From Lunularia cruciata (Eukaryota; Streptophyta; Marchantiopsida; Lunulariales; Lunulariaceae), in assembly GCA_948567375.1 (NCBI GenBank), contig OX419756.1, forward strand, positions 45,088,333 through 45,152,332: 64,000 bases of DNA, written 5' to 3'. Made by a program: the position numbers and the translations under genes. The notes below the pieces were generated by a model. It was not told the origin of the DNA and ran no database searches. It was given only the letters and a program-made list of their open reading frames with translations. Of the stretch, positions 12,425-25,800 are shown in pieces. How positions within the stretch are numbered: position 1 is the stretch's first letter; the number at the start of each line of letters is the position of its first letter.

Positions 12425-13942
12425 GGTACCTCATATATGGTTTAACTCCATGATAGAGAAGAGATTCTTATGAAGTCTTGGTACATAGAGCATGTTGTGA
12501 ATTGTTAATGTGTTCATGTTGGGTAACCGGATAGTAACTATACCAATACCACAGATTGTTAATGAAGAATCATCACCAAGGTTGATGTGAGTGTCTATCA
12601 ATTGGTTATGAAGAGTGGGGATTGGTCTCATTTCCAAAAACTAACTTCTTTTGTGTGCTAGGTGATGGGCGGCATTGGTATCAATGTACCAATGTGCATA
12701 TTTTGCCTTATCTAGAGTTGGAACTCATGTGGAGCAATATACATGGGTGAGGAAAATGAGCTCATGGTATGTTAGCTTAGACAAGGTGTTGTGTGATTTG
12801 CCTTTCAATTTCCTTTATGTTGTGATTTGGACAACATTGCAACATGGGCCATAGTTTTTAATTGAGTGTAGTCTGATGCTAATAGCCATGCTACTTGCAG
12901 TTTGGGCAAGGAGTCCTTGGGGGTTTGCTATTTCTGTCCACATTTTCTTTTTGCATAGCAAACGGATGCAAGTTTTACTTTTTTGGGTTGCTTGTGAAGG
13001 AATTCTTGCCCTTCAATTTTTTCTAAAATTGTGCACCCAAGAATAAGTAGTGCCTTCAAAGGAAGAAGACTGCATGGCAGGCTCTTCTTGAAGTAGAATA
13101 GAAACTAGATTATTGATGGTGACATTACCATGTGTCCTAAGTTGTTGTAGAACATTTTTTATTTGAGAGGCATAGAACCCATTACGGTTAAGAGTTCATC
13201 TGACATGATGCTTATGCTAGTGGCAATGCATTGTTGAATTAGTGCTTGAAGTTGTGCAAGTGTTGTGTAACAAATTCTTGGGCCTTTATTTTGAGTCCAA
13301 GGAATTTGCCCCAAAGGAAATCTTGATGTACTGCATTTGTGGTGGAGAAGACATTTCCCACTGCATGCATTAGCTCCTTAATTGTTTTCTTATTGGTAAT
13401 GTGTGCTCTTACACTTGGTGCACAACACTCGTTGATTGCTACTAAACCTTTTTATTTTAAATAAAATTTCCAAGCACTAACATCTGTTTGGTGGTAATGA
13501 CTGCAGGATTTGTAGGGTCAAGAGTTGGCATTGGATAGAAAGACTGACCACTTACCATGTCCTAGATACCTTTCAAGTCAAGTTTATCTTCCATGTCATC
13601 TTGCCAATTGATCCAGTCCAAGCCAACTAATTTGGTCCACCCTATGGTGTTGATCACATTTGAGTAACTTGTCATTATCAATGACTAGAAAGAAGGAGAT
13701 CTTCTTCTTTTTCTACAATCTGTCTCTTTGTGTAGTAGAAATATGCATATTTCAAAATTGCTTGTTTGTACCGTATCAGAGAATTGAAATTATTGTCCTT
13801 TGAGATAGGTGGCATGGTATCAATGTACCAATGTGCATCTTTTGCCTCATCTAGAATTGGAACTCATTTGGAGCAATATACATGGCTGACAAAAATGAAC
13901 CCATGGTATGTTTGGTTAGACAAAGTGAATGCTTGAAATTTT

Positions 13943-14212
13943 TGTTAACCAAATCTAATTTGTAACACTACATCAAAATCATTTTAAACCATAGTCATGT
14001 CATGTAGTAAAGTCTAGATATTCTCAAGAGATGAGAGAAATGTGTAAGGGAAGTCAAAATTGTATTAATGTACATAATATAGAATGAGTGCCCCACGGGG
14101 ATTTTACAGTAAGTGAACCCTAGGGCGTGTGACATTTCACTAGATATCAAGTTAGAAATGTGAACCCTATGTTGCATAGATAGGGTTATCAATGTAGTGA
14201 CAAAACTTAGCA
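13943..14212 (-). repeat. Copia copy 1, 5' LTR
   Basis: Partner of 8173-8437, with the same TGTTAACC and TTAGCA borders. The internal side shows no clean primer-binding site, consistent with an aged, rearranged element. A block just inside (about 13.80-13.93 kb) repeats about 12.66-12.79 kb of the same element. Confidence 0.8.
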
Positions 14213-14966
14213 ATATGGGATTTCAGAAATAGTTTGACAAATATCTACGAGATAAGTAACAAACTCATAATAATTTTTAGTGAAATCTATAATGAGATGA
14301 GATTGCAATAAATGAATGCTCTATAAATTTAGTTAAGGAGTATTTCATCCAAGTTGTATTCATTTATAAAAAATCAAGCACTATGTGGAGGTTTAGAAAT
14401 GCCATTACTGAATAAATGATTCTTAGAAAAGGTGATGTGGTTTCTTGAGAGGATGTCCATGTGGTTAGGTGAGTTAGTTTTGATTTATGAATTTTTTGGC
14501 AGAGTCAAAATCCAAAATGTCCCGCTCTCAACTATTTGAATTCTAAACTCAAACTCACCCTCCCAAGCAAATGGTGCTCCTTTTCTTCTCATCTAAATGG
14601 CAGTTTTGTAGTTTTGCATTGGTGTGGGACCAATCTCAACTGTGCCGCCATGCAGCAACCAAGAAATTGATTGGCGGTTGAAGAATTTTACTCCGAAAGG
14701 GCAACAAAATTTTAGCAATGGGAGATTAAGTACTTTATTTCAATGCAAGAGATTCACTTTTGGATGCAAATCCAAGACCTATAGGCATCTTTGGATACTT
14801 TGGATTCACAACCTGAACAACCATTACGGAAATTTGGAGATCAATTGAGGATGGCTTTTTTCATGCTTGGCAAAACAAAGAAGGATGAACAATTTTGCAT
14901 AGTGATGCACCATTATAGCCAAATATTGGATTATTTGGAGGACTTCGAGCATTTTTCATAGATTCA
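14213..14966. other. Spacer, no gene recognised
   Basis: AT-rich sequence between the Copia LTR and the plus-strand coding-like region. A few plus-strand stretches from about 14.5 kb look weakly coding (basic, Asn-rich) and may be the decayed 5' part of the next feature. Confidence 0.4.
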
Positions 14967-15927
14967 TTGACCACTTTTAGTTTCATGGCAACATTTTTTA
15001 TTAAGGAGGGACAAGGATTTCCTACTTCTATGATAGGTGATAGGCTTTACAAGAAATGGTTGAGTTACATGAAGCAGTACAAAGAAACACGGGAGTTTAA
15101 GAACAAGTTTACCCGAGAAAGTTTCATAGAGAAGGAATATGGCAAAGAGTGGAGAACTATAGAAAATAAATTGCATGGAATATGCTTGCATTTTGCAAGA
15201 ATGGAAACCATGTTCGAGAATAGAGCAAACATTAGTCCACCTACTATGGTAAGTTTGGGAGATTTACAACCCAATTCAATCAAGGTTGGCAAGGTTGGCA
15301 AGGAGGAGGTCCATGAGGTGCACAAGGGTTCTCAATTCCCATCTCCTCCAAAAGTGGTGCATGAGTACTCAAGCCCTCAATTTGTCCCAAAATTGGGCCC
15401 CAATTTCCACCCAAGGGGTCGAAAGTATACCAAGTATAGGAGTGGACAATTGAACCTTATCACCAAGGATGAGTCATCATTTGTTGCACCAATCAAGGAT
15501 TCACCTTTCATTACACCACCTCCTTTAACTTCTATAGGGAATGGATCCAAGTGTGCTTTCCTTGACCAAGAAGTGGAACATGACCTAAAGAGGAGAAAAG
15601 ATGGAATATCAGCAAGTAAGGTATCGAGGTTGTCACCTTGTATGTCATCATCTCATGATTAAGCAAAAGTTACCACGTTGAAGGTAGGTACTACAGAATC
15701 CAAGAGAGGTTACAACTAGCTGAACTAGAAGTCACAAACATGAGGAAAAGAGAGAAACCAAAGATTAAAATGGAAGCCAAACGTGTTAGATTAAAGATAA
15801 AGAAGATGAAAGTTGAAATTGAGAAGAAATTAAATGCAAATAAAAGGAAAGCAAGGGCAGAAAAACACAAATTTAAGGCAAAGATTTTGGAGTCAAAGCG
15901 TACATGAAATCAAAATGAATCTCATAC
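14967..15927 (+). pseudogene. Unrecognised protein remnant with C-terminal coiled coil
   Basis: A 231-codon open frame (14967-15662) is followed, in another frame, by a highly charged helical stretch at about 15684-15927 rich in Lys, Glu and Arg, typical of a coiled coil. The first part is basic with a Pro-rich middle (residues about 120-180). The frame change at about 15.65-15.68 kb could be a small intron or a frameshift, and I cannot decide. I recognise no family. Such proteins often lie next to plant DNA transposons, but no transposase is visible here. Confidence 0.4.
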
Positions 15928-16499
15928 AAGCAAAAAAATCTCTCAAAAAAATAAGTCAATATTTCAAGTTCAATGTCCTACTCCAAATCCATCATAATTT
16001 AGTGATAGCAAATAGCAAATAAAATAACAAAATGTAACCTCATTATGATTATAATGAAGATAAGTTTTAGAAACTTGATTAATGCTCTTCTAATTGGTTG
16101 ATTGTTGCTCGTTGGTGTTGGATGCCGCTCATAGTTGCTTGGTGCCACCAGTGTTGAGTTTGCATTGATGGCAAGTGGTGCAGGTTGGATTTTGGGTTGA
16201 TGCTAGTGTCAAGTTTGCGCCGATTGCAAATGACATAGGTTCGGTTTTGAGCACCACTCAAGGGCACCCATAAGTGATGAGTGACACTATGTGAAACCCA
16301 AAGCCGCTAGGGTCTACCAAGTTTGGAGATGCAAATTCCAAGTGTGATGTTGGTGGCACGTGTAGTTTAGGGTTACACCCAATTTGATGCACAAGTAATA
16401 CAAAACACATGACAAGGAGAAAAGAAAATAGATATGAGTATAAATGATAAATTTATAAATGAGTGTAAATGAACATAAGATGTATGTAAATCTGGAGCC

Positions 16500-18241
16500 A
16501 ATAAAACCTATCACTATAGTAGAGGAGAAGGAAGTGAAGAAGAAGAGTGAGATGCAACATGGTGTCTAAGTGTTGCTACTGCAATCTCAAGTCTATGACG
16601 ATATGCATGATGTTGAATCTTAAATGGACTCAATGACCACCAAAGGGGCCACTTGCTCTCATCCAAGTCTCTATGTCTGGTATCGCTAGCAAGAAGAGAA
16701 TATGGATCCTTACTATAAGAACTCACCCTACTAGATGTCCACTTCTCTTTTGCTCAACTAACAACAGGCTTATCATCATGGAAAAATCTGTCCAAAGCCC
16801 TCATCAAAGAGTCAAATGACCAAGTGTATGATACTCTCTCTACCCTACAAAGATGGAAATGGGTAGGATGGATAACACCATGTGGATAATTCCTATAATA
16901 AAAGATTGCATAACTATCTAGGATCAAAAGATCACGAAGAGATAAACCTAATGAAGTGAGATGTTCATATGATCTAACCCTAAGTCCTTTAAACTCAAAA
17001 TCTTGCTGGAAATCTATACAACAAAAACAAGCCATGAGACGAGACCCAATGTAAACTCCCTCGAGGAGTTCCATTCATTGCCACATGCTCTGTAGCGACC
17101 ACTCCACTCCATCCGGAGTAAGATCTATCCATAAGATAACCTCAAAGTATAGCAAATAGAACTAGATGAAATGGCTAGCACCAAGATGTGCTACCCACCC
17201 CCCACCCTAAAGGCCCAAATTGTGTGTGAGGAGCACCAATTATGCCTAGTCATCCCACTTTCTTATGCACTAAAATTGGTAGCACCACAAAGCCATAATG
17301 ATGCCAAACAAGTAACATCCATAACAATAATCTTCTTCTGCAAGAAATCTAGGAAGAGAATACATTGCACAAACTTTCTTTATATATTAAGCCTCTCTCT
17401 AAACTCAATTTAGGTTCTCTAAGTCTAAGTCCACTAAGTCTCCACATGGTGAGGTAAGGAATAGGAGGCAATACCCTAAGTCTCTTGAGTCATAACACTA
17501 TGCGGTAACACATGTGTCTCATCTATCATAAGGGAGCATCAGTTTGGGTCTACATCTCACTATGGCTATGGGTCTAGCAAGGATTAGTACAAAGTCTTAG
17601 TCCAAGATAAGTCACACAAGCCCTCACTTGCGCTAGACTACTCTCACTCTCCTCTACTTGAGTATGAACACTCTTGCACCTCTCCATAGCATATGCTAAC
17701 TCTTGTGCATGAGTCTATAATTGGAACCTATAACCCTCGACCATGACAATTGCACCTAGGATGTCCAAGTCCAAGTCAGCTAATCTTTGCTCTCTCTCCA
17801 TCTACTAAGTAATTAAGGTCAGATGCCTCTCCTCTTTGGCAGCAAGAGTCTCCTCTAGCTCACAAAGGAGTCTCTCTATCTACTAGCAATCTACCCTATT
17901 TCTCAAAGCTCTCCAATCTACTCTTGCGATCAACTAGAAGTCTCTCTTGCCCTTATACACTCTCCAGTCTACTCTCATGCTCAACCATAAGTCTCTCTTG
18001 CTCATGTACACTCTCCAATCTACTCTCACTCAACCAGAAGTCTCTCTTGCTCCTCTACACTCTCCAATCTACTCTCGCACTCAACCAAAAGAGTCTCTCT
18101 CTCCTCAACCACTTGAACACAATCATGCATTGCACTCATGATGTCCACAAAATCACGCACACAATCATGCATCCATCTAAAACACGCATGATGTCAACAG
18201 AACAAGAAGAAGATGAAGGTACTTTGAAGTGCAAGGAGTGA
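16500..18241 (-). pseudogene. Decayed minus-strand coiled-coil gene of unknown family
   Basis: Reading right to left: a repeat-built coiled coil (about 18.13-17.93 kb), more Glu/Arg-rich helical sequence (about 17.8-17.6 kb), a 106-codon open frame at 16754-17074 with aromatic and His-rich character, and a 70-codon frame at 16514-16726. The pieces lie in different frames with stops between them, so this is either a multi-exon gene or a pseudogene. I do not recognise it. Its upstream part may be the minus-strand coding-like block at 30772-31424, now about 12 kb away because a Gypsy element lies between them; that is inference from strand and acidic composition at the insertion point. Confidence 0.35.
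17930..18105 (-). repeat. Tandem repeat of about 48-51 bp encoding a coiled coil
   Basis: Three to four imperfect copies of a unit that on the minus strand reads like QERLLVExESRLESVxE. Unit length varies between about 48 and 51 bases, and one copy has lost its phase. The repeat explains the overlapping open frames on the plus strand. Confidence 0.7.
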
Positions 18242-18551
18242 GGTGTTCACTCCACATACGGAGAAAGGGGCGAAGGTGAAGAAGGGGGAGAAGGAGCTAT
18301 CTCAATATGTATCTCAACACAAACTTGCTGAACTCCTATTCACAAGTGGTACATTTAGTCATCCATCAAGTAAACCTCACTTTCAAATCAATCAATCCAA
18401 TACACAAGTTCATTAAGTAAGGCATGTTAAATTAACTCATTTATTAAATCTAGTGTATATACAATAAAACATGGTATGTTTTCAAACTAAAAAAATATAC
18501 AAATATGCAAAAACTCAAATTTAAGCAATCACTCACCGTCCTCATCCTCTC

Positions 18552-18960
18552 TGTAAAAAACCAAAATCGAGGAGAGAAATAGGAGAATGGAAACTCACAT
18601 TGGGACACTTGAATGAGGGAAAACTCTGAATGCCTAGCATGAGTTTTGGCCTTGGTATTTATAGGTAGCATACAAGACCCTTGAAGCTTCTCAAGAAGCT
18701 TTCTTGAACCGCTTTCTTGGAGTGCAAGTCAAGTTAACTAGGAAGCTTCTCAAGAAGCTTCCTTCTAGAAGCTGCCTACTTGGCATGCAAGCTAAGCTAG
18801 TTAGAAGCTTCTAGAAGTTACCTGCTTAGGGCGCAAGTTAACTAGTTGTGAAGCTTCCCAAGAAGCTTCTTAGATGCTTCTAGAATATTCTAGGCTATTT
18901 TGTCTTATTCTTTACTTTGTAAGCCTGACTAACTTCGTCGCTAAACTCCATATTGTTACA
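18552..18960 (-). repeat. Outer Gypsy 3' LTR
   Basis: TGTAAAA at the left border and TTGTTACA at the right; full-length match to 30363-30771. It contains several AAGCTTCT-type short inverted repeats. Confidence 0.9.
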
Positions 18961-21900
18961 TATTCCCCTGTTGCTAGTTGGTGATGTCCTTGTCGCCAGT
19001 GAAGCTTTGAATGCCTTGATGGCCGTCTGTGCATTCTGGAGGTGGGAAAGAGGTTCCCATGTGGCATCATGAAAGAGATACCCTTTCCAAAAGACCTTGT
19101 ACTCCGTATGTTGGCAATGGCCTCGTTGAATATGATGACGTGCAAGGATACGATCAACTTCATACTCCTCATGATCATTGATAGGGACAAGAAGAGGGGG
19201 AGGTTGGACTCAAGAGGAAAAGGAAGAAGGGTTAGGAACAAAGGGTTTCAACTTGGAAACATGAAAGATAGGATAGATACGCATGTGATAAGGCAAGGCA
19301 AGTCGATAAGCAACAGGAGAGACAATGTGGGTGATATCAAAGGGTCCTATCCAATTAGGGGTAAGTTTACAAACTTGGGTATCAAGGGGGAGAGGAAGGT
19401 TACTAGAGGATAGCATGACTTTATCACCAACTTCAAAGGTGAGATCACGACGATGGTGGTCTGCATATTGTTTTTGGTGATTCTGAGCAACAAGGAGGTG
19501 CGACTTAGCTTGTTGGAGAGATTGGGATATAGTGGTCAAGAATGTGGAAGTATGAGGAACCTAAGAGGGAGGAGGAGCAAGAAGAGAATCTAGAACAAGC
19601 GGATCTTGGCCAAAATTGAGAAAGAAGGGAGAAAATCTAGTGCTTGCCTATTTGGAATTGTTGTAGGCAAATTCTACAACTGTAAGACATTTATCCCAGT
19701 TGGTATGATGGACATTGATAAAGGCCCGTAACATATCCTCCAATGTACGATTTGCACGTTTGGTTTGCCCATCAGTTTGAGGATGATAGGCCGTGGACAA
19801 AGCAAGCTTGGTGCCGAGTATTTGGAAGAGTGCTTGCCAAAACTTCCCAATAAATTGAGGATCACGGTCGGAGATGAGTACACATGGCATCTCATGATGC
19901 TTGAAGACATTGTCGAAGTAGATTTGCGCTAAGGTTGGTGCATCCATGGTATCACAGGTTGGTGCCAAGTGGATTTGCTTACTAAGCTTATCTACAAACA
20001 CCACGATTACGGTGTGTCCTTGTTTTGTCTTTGGCAAGGATGTGATGAGATCCAAGCCCACATGCTCCCAGCGAGCAGATGGAATGGCGAGTGGTTGAAG
20101 GATTCCACTCGGCTTCTGGTTGCTAGCCTTGTTATGTTGGCAACTCTCACATTATTGAACAAAGTCTTGAACACCTTGTGTCATGTTGGGCCACCACCAT
20201 TGGCGTTGGAGGGTGCTCAAGGTCTTGTCCACTCCTGTGTGACCAACTATTGGTAAATCATGGGCTTCTTGAAGGCGTACAAGTCGAAGATCACCTTTGG
20301 CTGGAACATAGATCTGGTCTGCATGGAATAAAAGGCCTTCCTTGAAGGAGAAGATAATGTACTCCTTGTCGCATGCTGTCAGATGACCATGTACCATTTG
20401 GAAGAAGGGATCTTGTTGTAGAGCTGATTGAAACTCACTATGGACCTTAGGGTCAATGGACACCGATGTAATTACCGCCGTGATGAGAGGAAGAGCCTTC
20501 AAATCAAGTCATCGTGATAGAGCATCAGGGATGACATGGAACCGACCTGGTTTGTACTCAAGTTTGATGTCAAACAATTGGAGTTGCTCTTTCCATCGAT
20601 GATGCCGACTCTTCATGTGCTCCAAGTGTAAGGTCTACAACAATGGTTTGTGATCAGTTTGCATGATGACTTGTTTCCCCAAGAGATAATGCCTCCATAC
20701 CTTGGTGGCATATACCATTGCAAGTTATTCCCGATCTCGAGCAACTGTATTTAGTCAGCAAGACACAAAGGCAATAAGATGTAGTCCATCTAGAAATTTG
20801 TGTTACAACACAACTCCAATTGCAAAGTTAGAAACATCAAAATCAACCACACAAGGTAGTTGAGGATCATATGGTTGAAGAATAGGTCTTGAAGACACCA
20901 TATGCTTTAACTTTTGGAATGCTTCTTCATGCTTGGTGGTCCACTGGAAATTCGAGTTCTTTCCCAAGAGGTCAGTCAATGGTGCAGCTACATGAGCATA
21001 ATAATGGATAAACCGTTGGTAGAAATTGGCCAATCCATTGAATGCTCGTACCTTTGTAGCATCCTTTGGGGTAGGCCAATCAGTAATGGCCTTGATCTTC
21101 TCGTCTTCTATCTTGATCCCCTCTGATGAGATCTTATGACCCAAGAAGATAACCTCCTTCTGCCAAAAAGCACACTTTGACTTCTTGTAGTAAAATTTCC
21201 ATTTTTGTAGTTGTCTTAGGACTTCTCGCACATGATTCACGTGTTCTACCTCTGTCCTACTATAGATTAAGATATCATCTAAGAACACCACCACAAACCA
21301 ATCCAATAGTCCATCCAACACCTGATGCATCTGATCCATGAAGACTACTTGAGCATTAGTGAGTCCAAAAGGTAGAACTCTCCACTCGAAATGTCTATAC
21401 CGTGTGCAAAAAGCAGTCTTTTGCACATCCTCTCCTTCAATAGGAATTTGCCAATAGCCGCTACGAAGATCCAACTTGGAAAAGTAGCGTGCTCCACTTA
21501 GTTGCTCAAGCAGGTCATCGATCCGAGGCAAGAGATATGCATTCTTCACGGTTTGCTTATTGAGTCCACGGTAATCAATACAAAAATGAAGTCCTCCATC
21601 CTTCTTTGGAACAAATAGTACTGGTACTCCCCAAGGAGAGGTACTATGTCATATGAAATCATTTTCCAATAACTCTATAAGTGTTGTTCGCAACTCCTCC
21701 AACTTCTTTGGTGAGAGCCGATAGATTGGTCTACTCATTGGAGTACTCCTTGGCAATAACTTGATCTTGAAGGGCATGCCTCGATCGGAGGGTAATCCTT
21801 TTGGCAAATCATCCAAAAACACATCTGCAAACTCCTAAACTATCCAATCAACCATTGCTTGATGAGGCTCTTGGTCCTCCTCAGATTTTTCTTGTGCAAT

Positions 21901-22126
21901 TGGCTTGATCCACACCACAAATATAGACTTATCTTCCTCCAAAGCTTACTCTATAGCCGCTTCATTAACAAAATTCCCTTCTAGGGACTCATCTCTCTTC
22001 CAAGCGTGCTCCATGGTTGCCTTCTTGGTAAACTTCTAATCTTGGGACTCATCTCCCTTCCAGATTTGCTCTATGGCTACCTTCTCGACAAACTTCCCAT
22101 CTTGGGACTGACTATTCTTAGGCATC

Positions 22127-22868
22127 TGTAATACCAAGGGTTAGCCATATGATCTAGATGTGAAATTTGGTTCGATAACATCTAGAATGATGTTATACAT
22201 GATGGTCAAAATAGATCAGATAGAAGTATCACCAAAAGAGTACTTCTACTAATAGGGCAGAAACCGAAATAGACTTGAGAACCTTAGAACCAATAGCTAG
22301 ACATATGATTTAAAGGTGAGAATTGGTTTGGTAACATCTGAGAAGGATGTTACACATGATGGACTAAACAGATCAGAAAGAGGTATCACCAAAAGGGGAC
22401 TTCTACTAATAGAGTAGGAACCAAAATATGCCTGAAATCTTTGAAGGCAATTTTGGAGGCCTAAACGGATGAATTAGGCCTCGAAAATATGCAGATCCCC
22501 CCCCTCCCAACAGAGGAAAGGCTGGCCTATCCCTCCCCCGGTTAGTCTCGTCGAGAGCTTTCCAATGGTACCTTACTCATGTGATTTTGAGATTCCTACA
22601 AGAAGATTCCCTAAAAAATTCCCTCCGGTCAAAGCTCGTTTGACCAACCAGATAGGACCTAGACCAAACAGGTCACCCATCCAAGTCAGTAATCCAAGGG
22701 TGGAGCTTGCTGACATGTCACCTATCTATGTCCCTAATCCTATGGTGGAGCTTCCTTGGAGGAGATCCTCTTTGTCTATATAATAAAGAGAAGGTGCTCC
22801 CTTGGGGCATCGAATGTTTGAGTGTGCAATCTGTGTTTTCTCTCTTCTCTTGTCCTCGGAGTATTACA
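22127..22868 (+). repeat. Inner Gypsy 5' LTR
   Basis: TGTAATACC...GTATTACA borders, 742 bp. A TATATAATAAAG box near 22777-22788 is a likely promoter or polyadenylation region. The main length difference from the 3' LTR is in a C-rich tract. Confidence 0.92.
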
Positions 22869-22869
22869 A

Positions 22870-22881
22870 TGGTATCAGAGC
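22870..22881 (+). other. Primer-binding site (tRNA-iMet) of the inner Gypsy element
   Basis: TGGTATCAGAGC one base after the 5' LTR. Confidence 0.93.
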
Positions 22882-25800
22882 AAGTGTTCTAGTCCAAGAG
22901 AGTGGATCACCCCTCTTGGAATAGCACGAACTACTGAAACTGAGTAATTTGAGGTGGAGAACATAGAGTAATCGCTAGACTTAGGAAGGACTTTAGAGAG
23001 CGGATGGGATGGATGCGCCGGGAGGACAATTTCCCGCACCTAGCTTTCCATTCTCAAACCCATTCCACATCAAGGTTATGTACATCCAGCGTGAGCAGAT
23101 GAGAGTATCGCTAGTTTATCACTTTGGTGCTGAATTCATGGACAGAGTGATGAACTCACCAAACCCGGTGATTCTACTTGTGGTGATATATGACAGAGAG
23201 TGGGATTTGACAATCTACATTCTATTATGATAATATGGATATGAATGTCCCAAATCTTCTCCCTTTCAACACTCAAGTAGAAATCCGTTATGTAGTGAGG
23301 CTGAAATTGATGTTTAGAGATTTTGTGGTTAGGAATTTTGGTGAGGAGTATTATCAACAAGTGATAGCTTCTGAGGTCCCAATGGTAGTTCCGATAGTTT
23401 GTGCGCCTTCCAGAGTGATTATATTGACTCTGTATTGAAGTAGACATTAGCAATTGGGTGTTGCAGGCACCATGGATCTGCAGTTGCAAGAGTTGGTGCA
23501 AGGAATGCAAGGGATGTTGAATGAATTTCGAGAGATTAAGATGACCATGGAGACATTGCAAAGTCAAGTGCGGATCCTCAGGAACGATCAAGCCATGCAA
23601 GAAGAAGAGCCGTCTCAAAACCCAATACCTACGACTGAAGTACTTGGAGAGGCACCCGTGCCTACGAACCCTATCAACGATGAAGCCACATTGCTACTCC
23701 GGATGAAGAAGACCTGCAACATCGAGCCTTACAAGGGGCAGCGTACAATGGGAGTAGTGGAGAATTGGATCTCGAGAATGAATCAATATTTTTGATTGTT
23801 CTCAACAGAGATCACAGAGCATGCTGCAGGCGTGTTTGCATGTGGGTACTTGACCGATAAAGCCCTCACATGGTATGATGCTTGGGAACAATCCATGCTG
23901 GCAGAGAGAAGGGAGGTCACATGGACAGCAATGCAAGAAGGACTGCTCAAGAATTTCCAATCGGTAGATTCTGTGCAGATGGCTCGAACCCGACTATGGG
24001 GATTGAGACAGAAGAATAGCGTACAAGAGTATGTGGAGGCATTTCTGGATCTACAAGTCGCAATTACCGACATGAGTCCAGCAGAGGCTCTCGACAATTT
24101 CAAACAAGGGTTGAAAGAGCGGATTTGCCAAGAAGTCATGGTGCAAAACCCTCGCACTGTATTTGAAGCCATTGCTTGTGCGCAGAGAATAGCCGGAGCA
24201 TTAGGTGGAGGTGAAGGAGTAGTTCCACCTCAACATTATTAGGCAAAAATGCCACACATGGGTGGACCAGTTCCGATGGAATTGGGCAACCTTCGATTTC
24301 GGGATCGAGGAGCACGGCCACTTCAAGGAGAGCGAGGACGGGTAGAAGAACAAAGAGATGGAGTCCCACGAGGAGAAGGGACTCGAGGAGAACAACGCCG
24401 TTGTTACAATTGTGGCCGTATTGGGCACATATCTACCAATTGTTGCACTCGTTTCCGTAGAGGCCCTCGGCTTTCGTACAGGCGATCTTTGAACAACATG
24501 GAGAGGCACATTGAAGAGGAGGAGGTGGAAACCACTTCGGAAAACGAAGATCGCCAGTAAATGTACCTCGCGGCCTTATTGGCTCAATAAGGAAGCAAAG
24601 AAGCGAGGGAAGGAAGAAGAATAATGCGCAAAGATCCCGAAAGGCAACCTCACAATTGATTGTTGTGAATGGAATCCTAGAAGGTAATCAAGTGAGAGTA
24701 TTAATAGATCCGGGAGCAACAGAGAATTTCTTGTCTTGCTCGGTTGCAATCAGATTGGGAATGGATCTAGAGAGAGATGGAAGTGAAGAAGTAGAGTTAC
24801 CAAATGGGCAAACAGAGAGGATTGAATCATTACCTAGACGAGTAACCCTCTCTGTAGGAGAATATCAGGAAGCAATTGAGTGGCGAGTGATACAATTAGC
24901 CCGTTATGATGCAATTTTAGGCATGCCATGGATGGAGCAATACAACCCAATGGTGGATTGGAGGAAGAAAGTAGTGAGAACCCACCAATGGTCAATCATT
25001 GAGGTTAAAGAAAAATCGCACAGGCAAAAACTGCCTCTATATGTCATAGGGACGACAACTGTCTGTAAGACCGATAAATGTTTTCTGGGTCTAATAAGAG
25101 AAGTCCAGAGTGCACAACTCGCTGGACAAATTCCTGAGAAATTGAAGGATGTGATGGATGAGTTTCAAGATGTCTTTCCCGATGATCTACCCTCAAGATT
25201 ACCACCTAAAAGGCGAGTAGATCACAAAATAGAGACACTCCCGGGGAAGACACCTCCTTGTAAGGCCCCATATCGCCTATCACCTCATGAGTTGGAGGAG
25301 TGTAAGACTCAAATTGAGGAGATGCTACAGAAAGGGTTCATCCAACCTAGCGTATCACCATATGGGGCCCCTGTCTTGTTTGTGAAGAAGAAGGATGGTA
25401 CAATGCGCATGTGCATTGACTATCGGGGTCTCAATCAGCAAACAATGAAGAACAAATACCCCTTACCTCGCATGGATGACCTGTTTGATCAACTCCATGG
25501 AGCGAGATACTTCACCAAACTGGACTTGCGGAGCGGTTACAATCAAATCCGAATTGCAGAGGAGAATGTGTACAAAACTACCTTTCGAACCAAGTATGTC
25601 CACTTTGAGTATCTTGTGATGCCTTTTGGCCTCACCAATGCGCCTGCCACTTTCATGAGCCTAATGAATGACATATTTCGTCCATACTTGGATAAGTCTG
25701 TTATCGTCTTCTTGGATGATATCTTAGTATATAGTAGCACGATGACAGAACACAAACAACATCTACGAGAGGTCCTCCAAATTCTAAGACAGAATCAGTT

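Larger units (their letters stand above)
8173..14212 (-). mobile_element. Ty1/Copia LTR retrotransposon, copy 1 (fossil)
   Basis: A minus-strand Copia element with a matching LTR pair at its ends. Reading 5' to 3' on the minus strand (right to left) the recognisable parts are gag-like sequence (about 13.7-12.7 kb), the pre-integrase/protease area (about 12.6-12.4 kb), integrase (about 11.6-10.7 kb), reverse transcriptase (about 10.2-9.05 kb) and RNase H (about 8.9-8.52 kb). It is clearly broken in many places and carries insertions: a LINE tail at 8920-9000, a tandem triplication at 8595-8828, and about 0.6 kb of foreign-looking sequence near 11.75-12.34 kb. The LTRs differ at roughly 20 positions plus one small gap over about 267 bp, so it is older than the Gypsy elements to its right. 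Confidence 0.88.

Noticed and set aside
17930-18105. CRISPR-like array
   Set aside because: The units are contiguous and degenerate with no unique spacers, and they encode a coiled coil; the context is eukaryotic.
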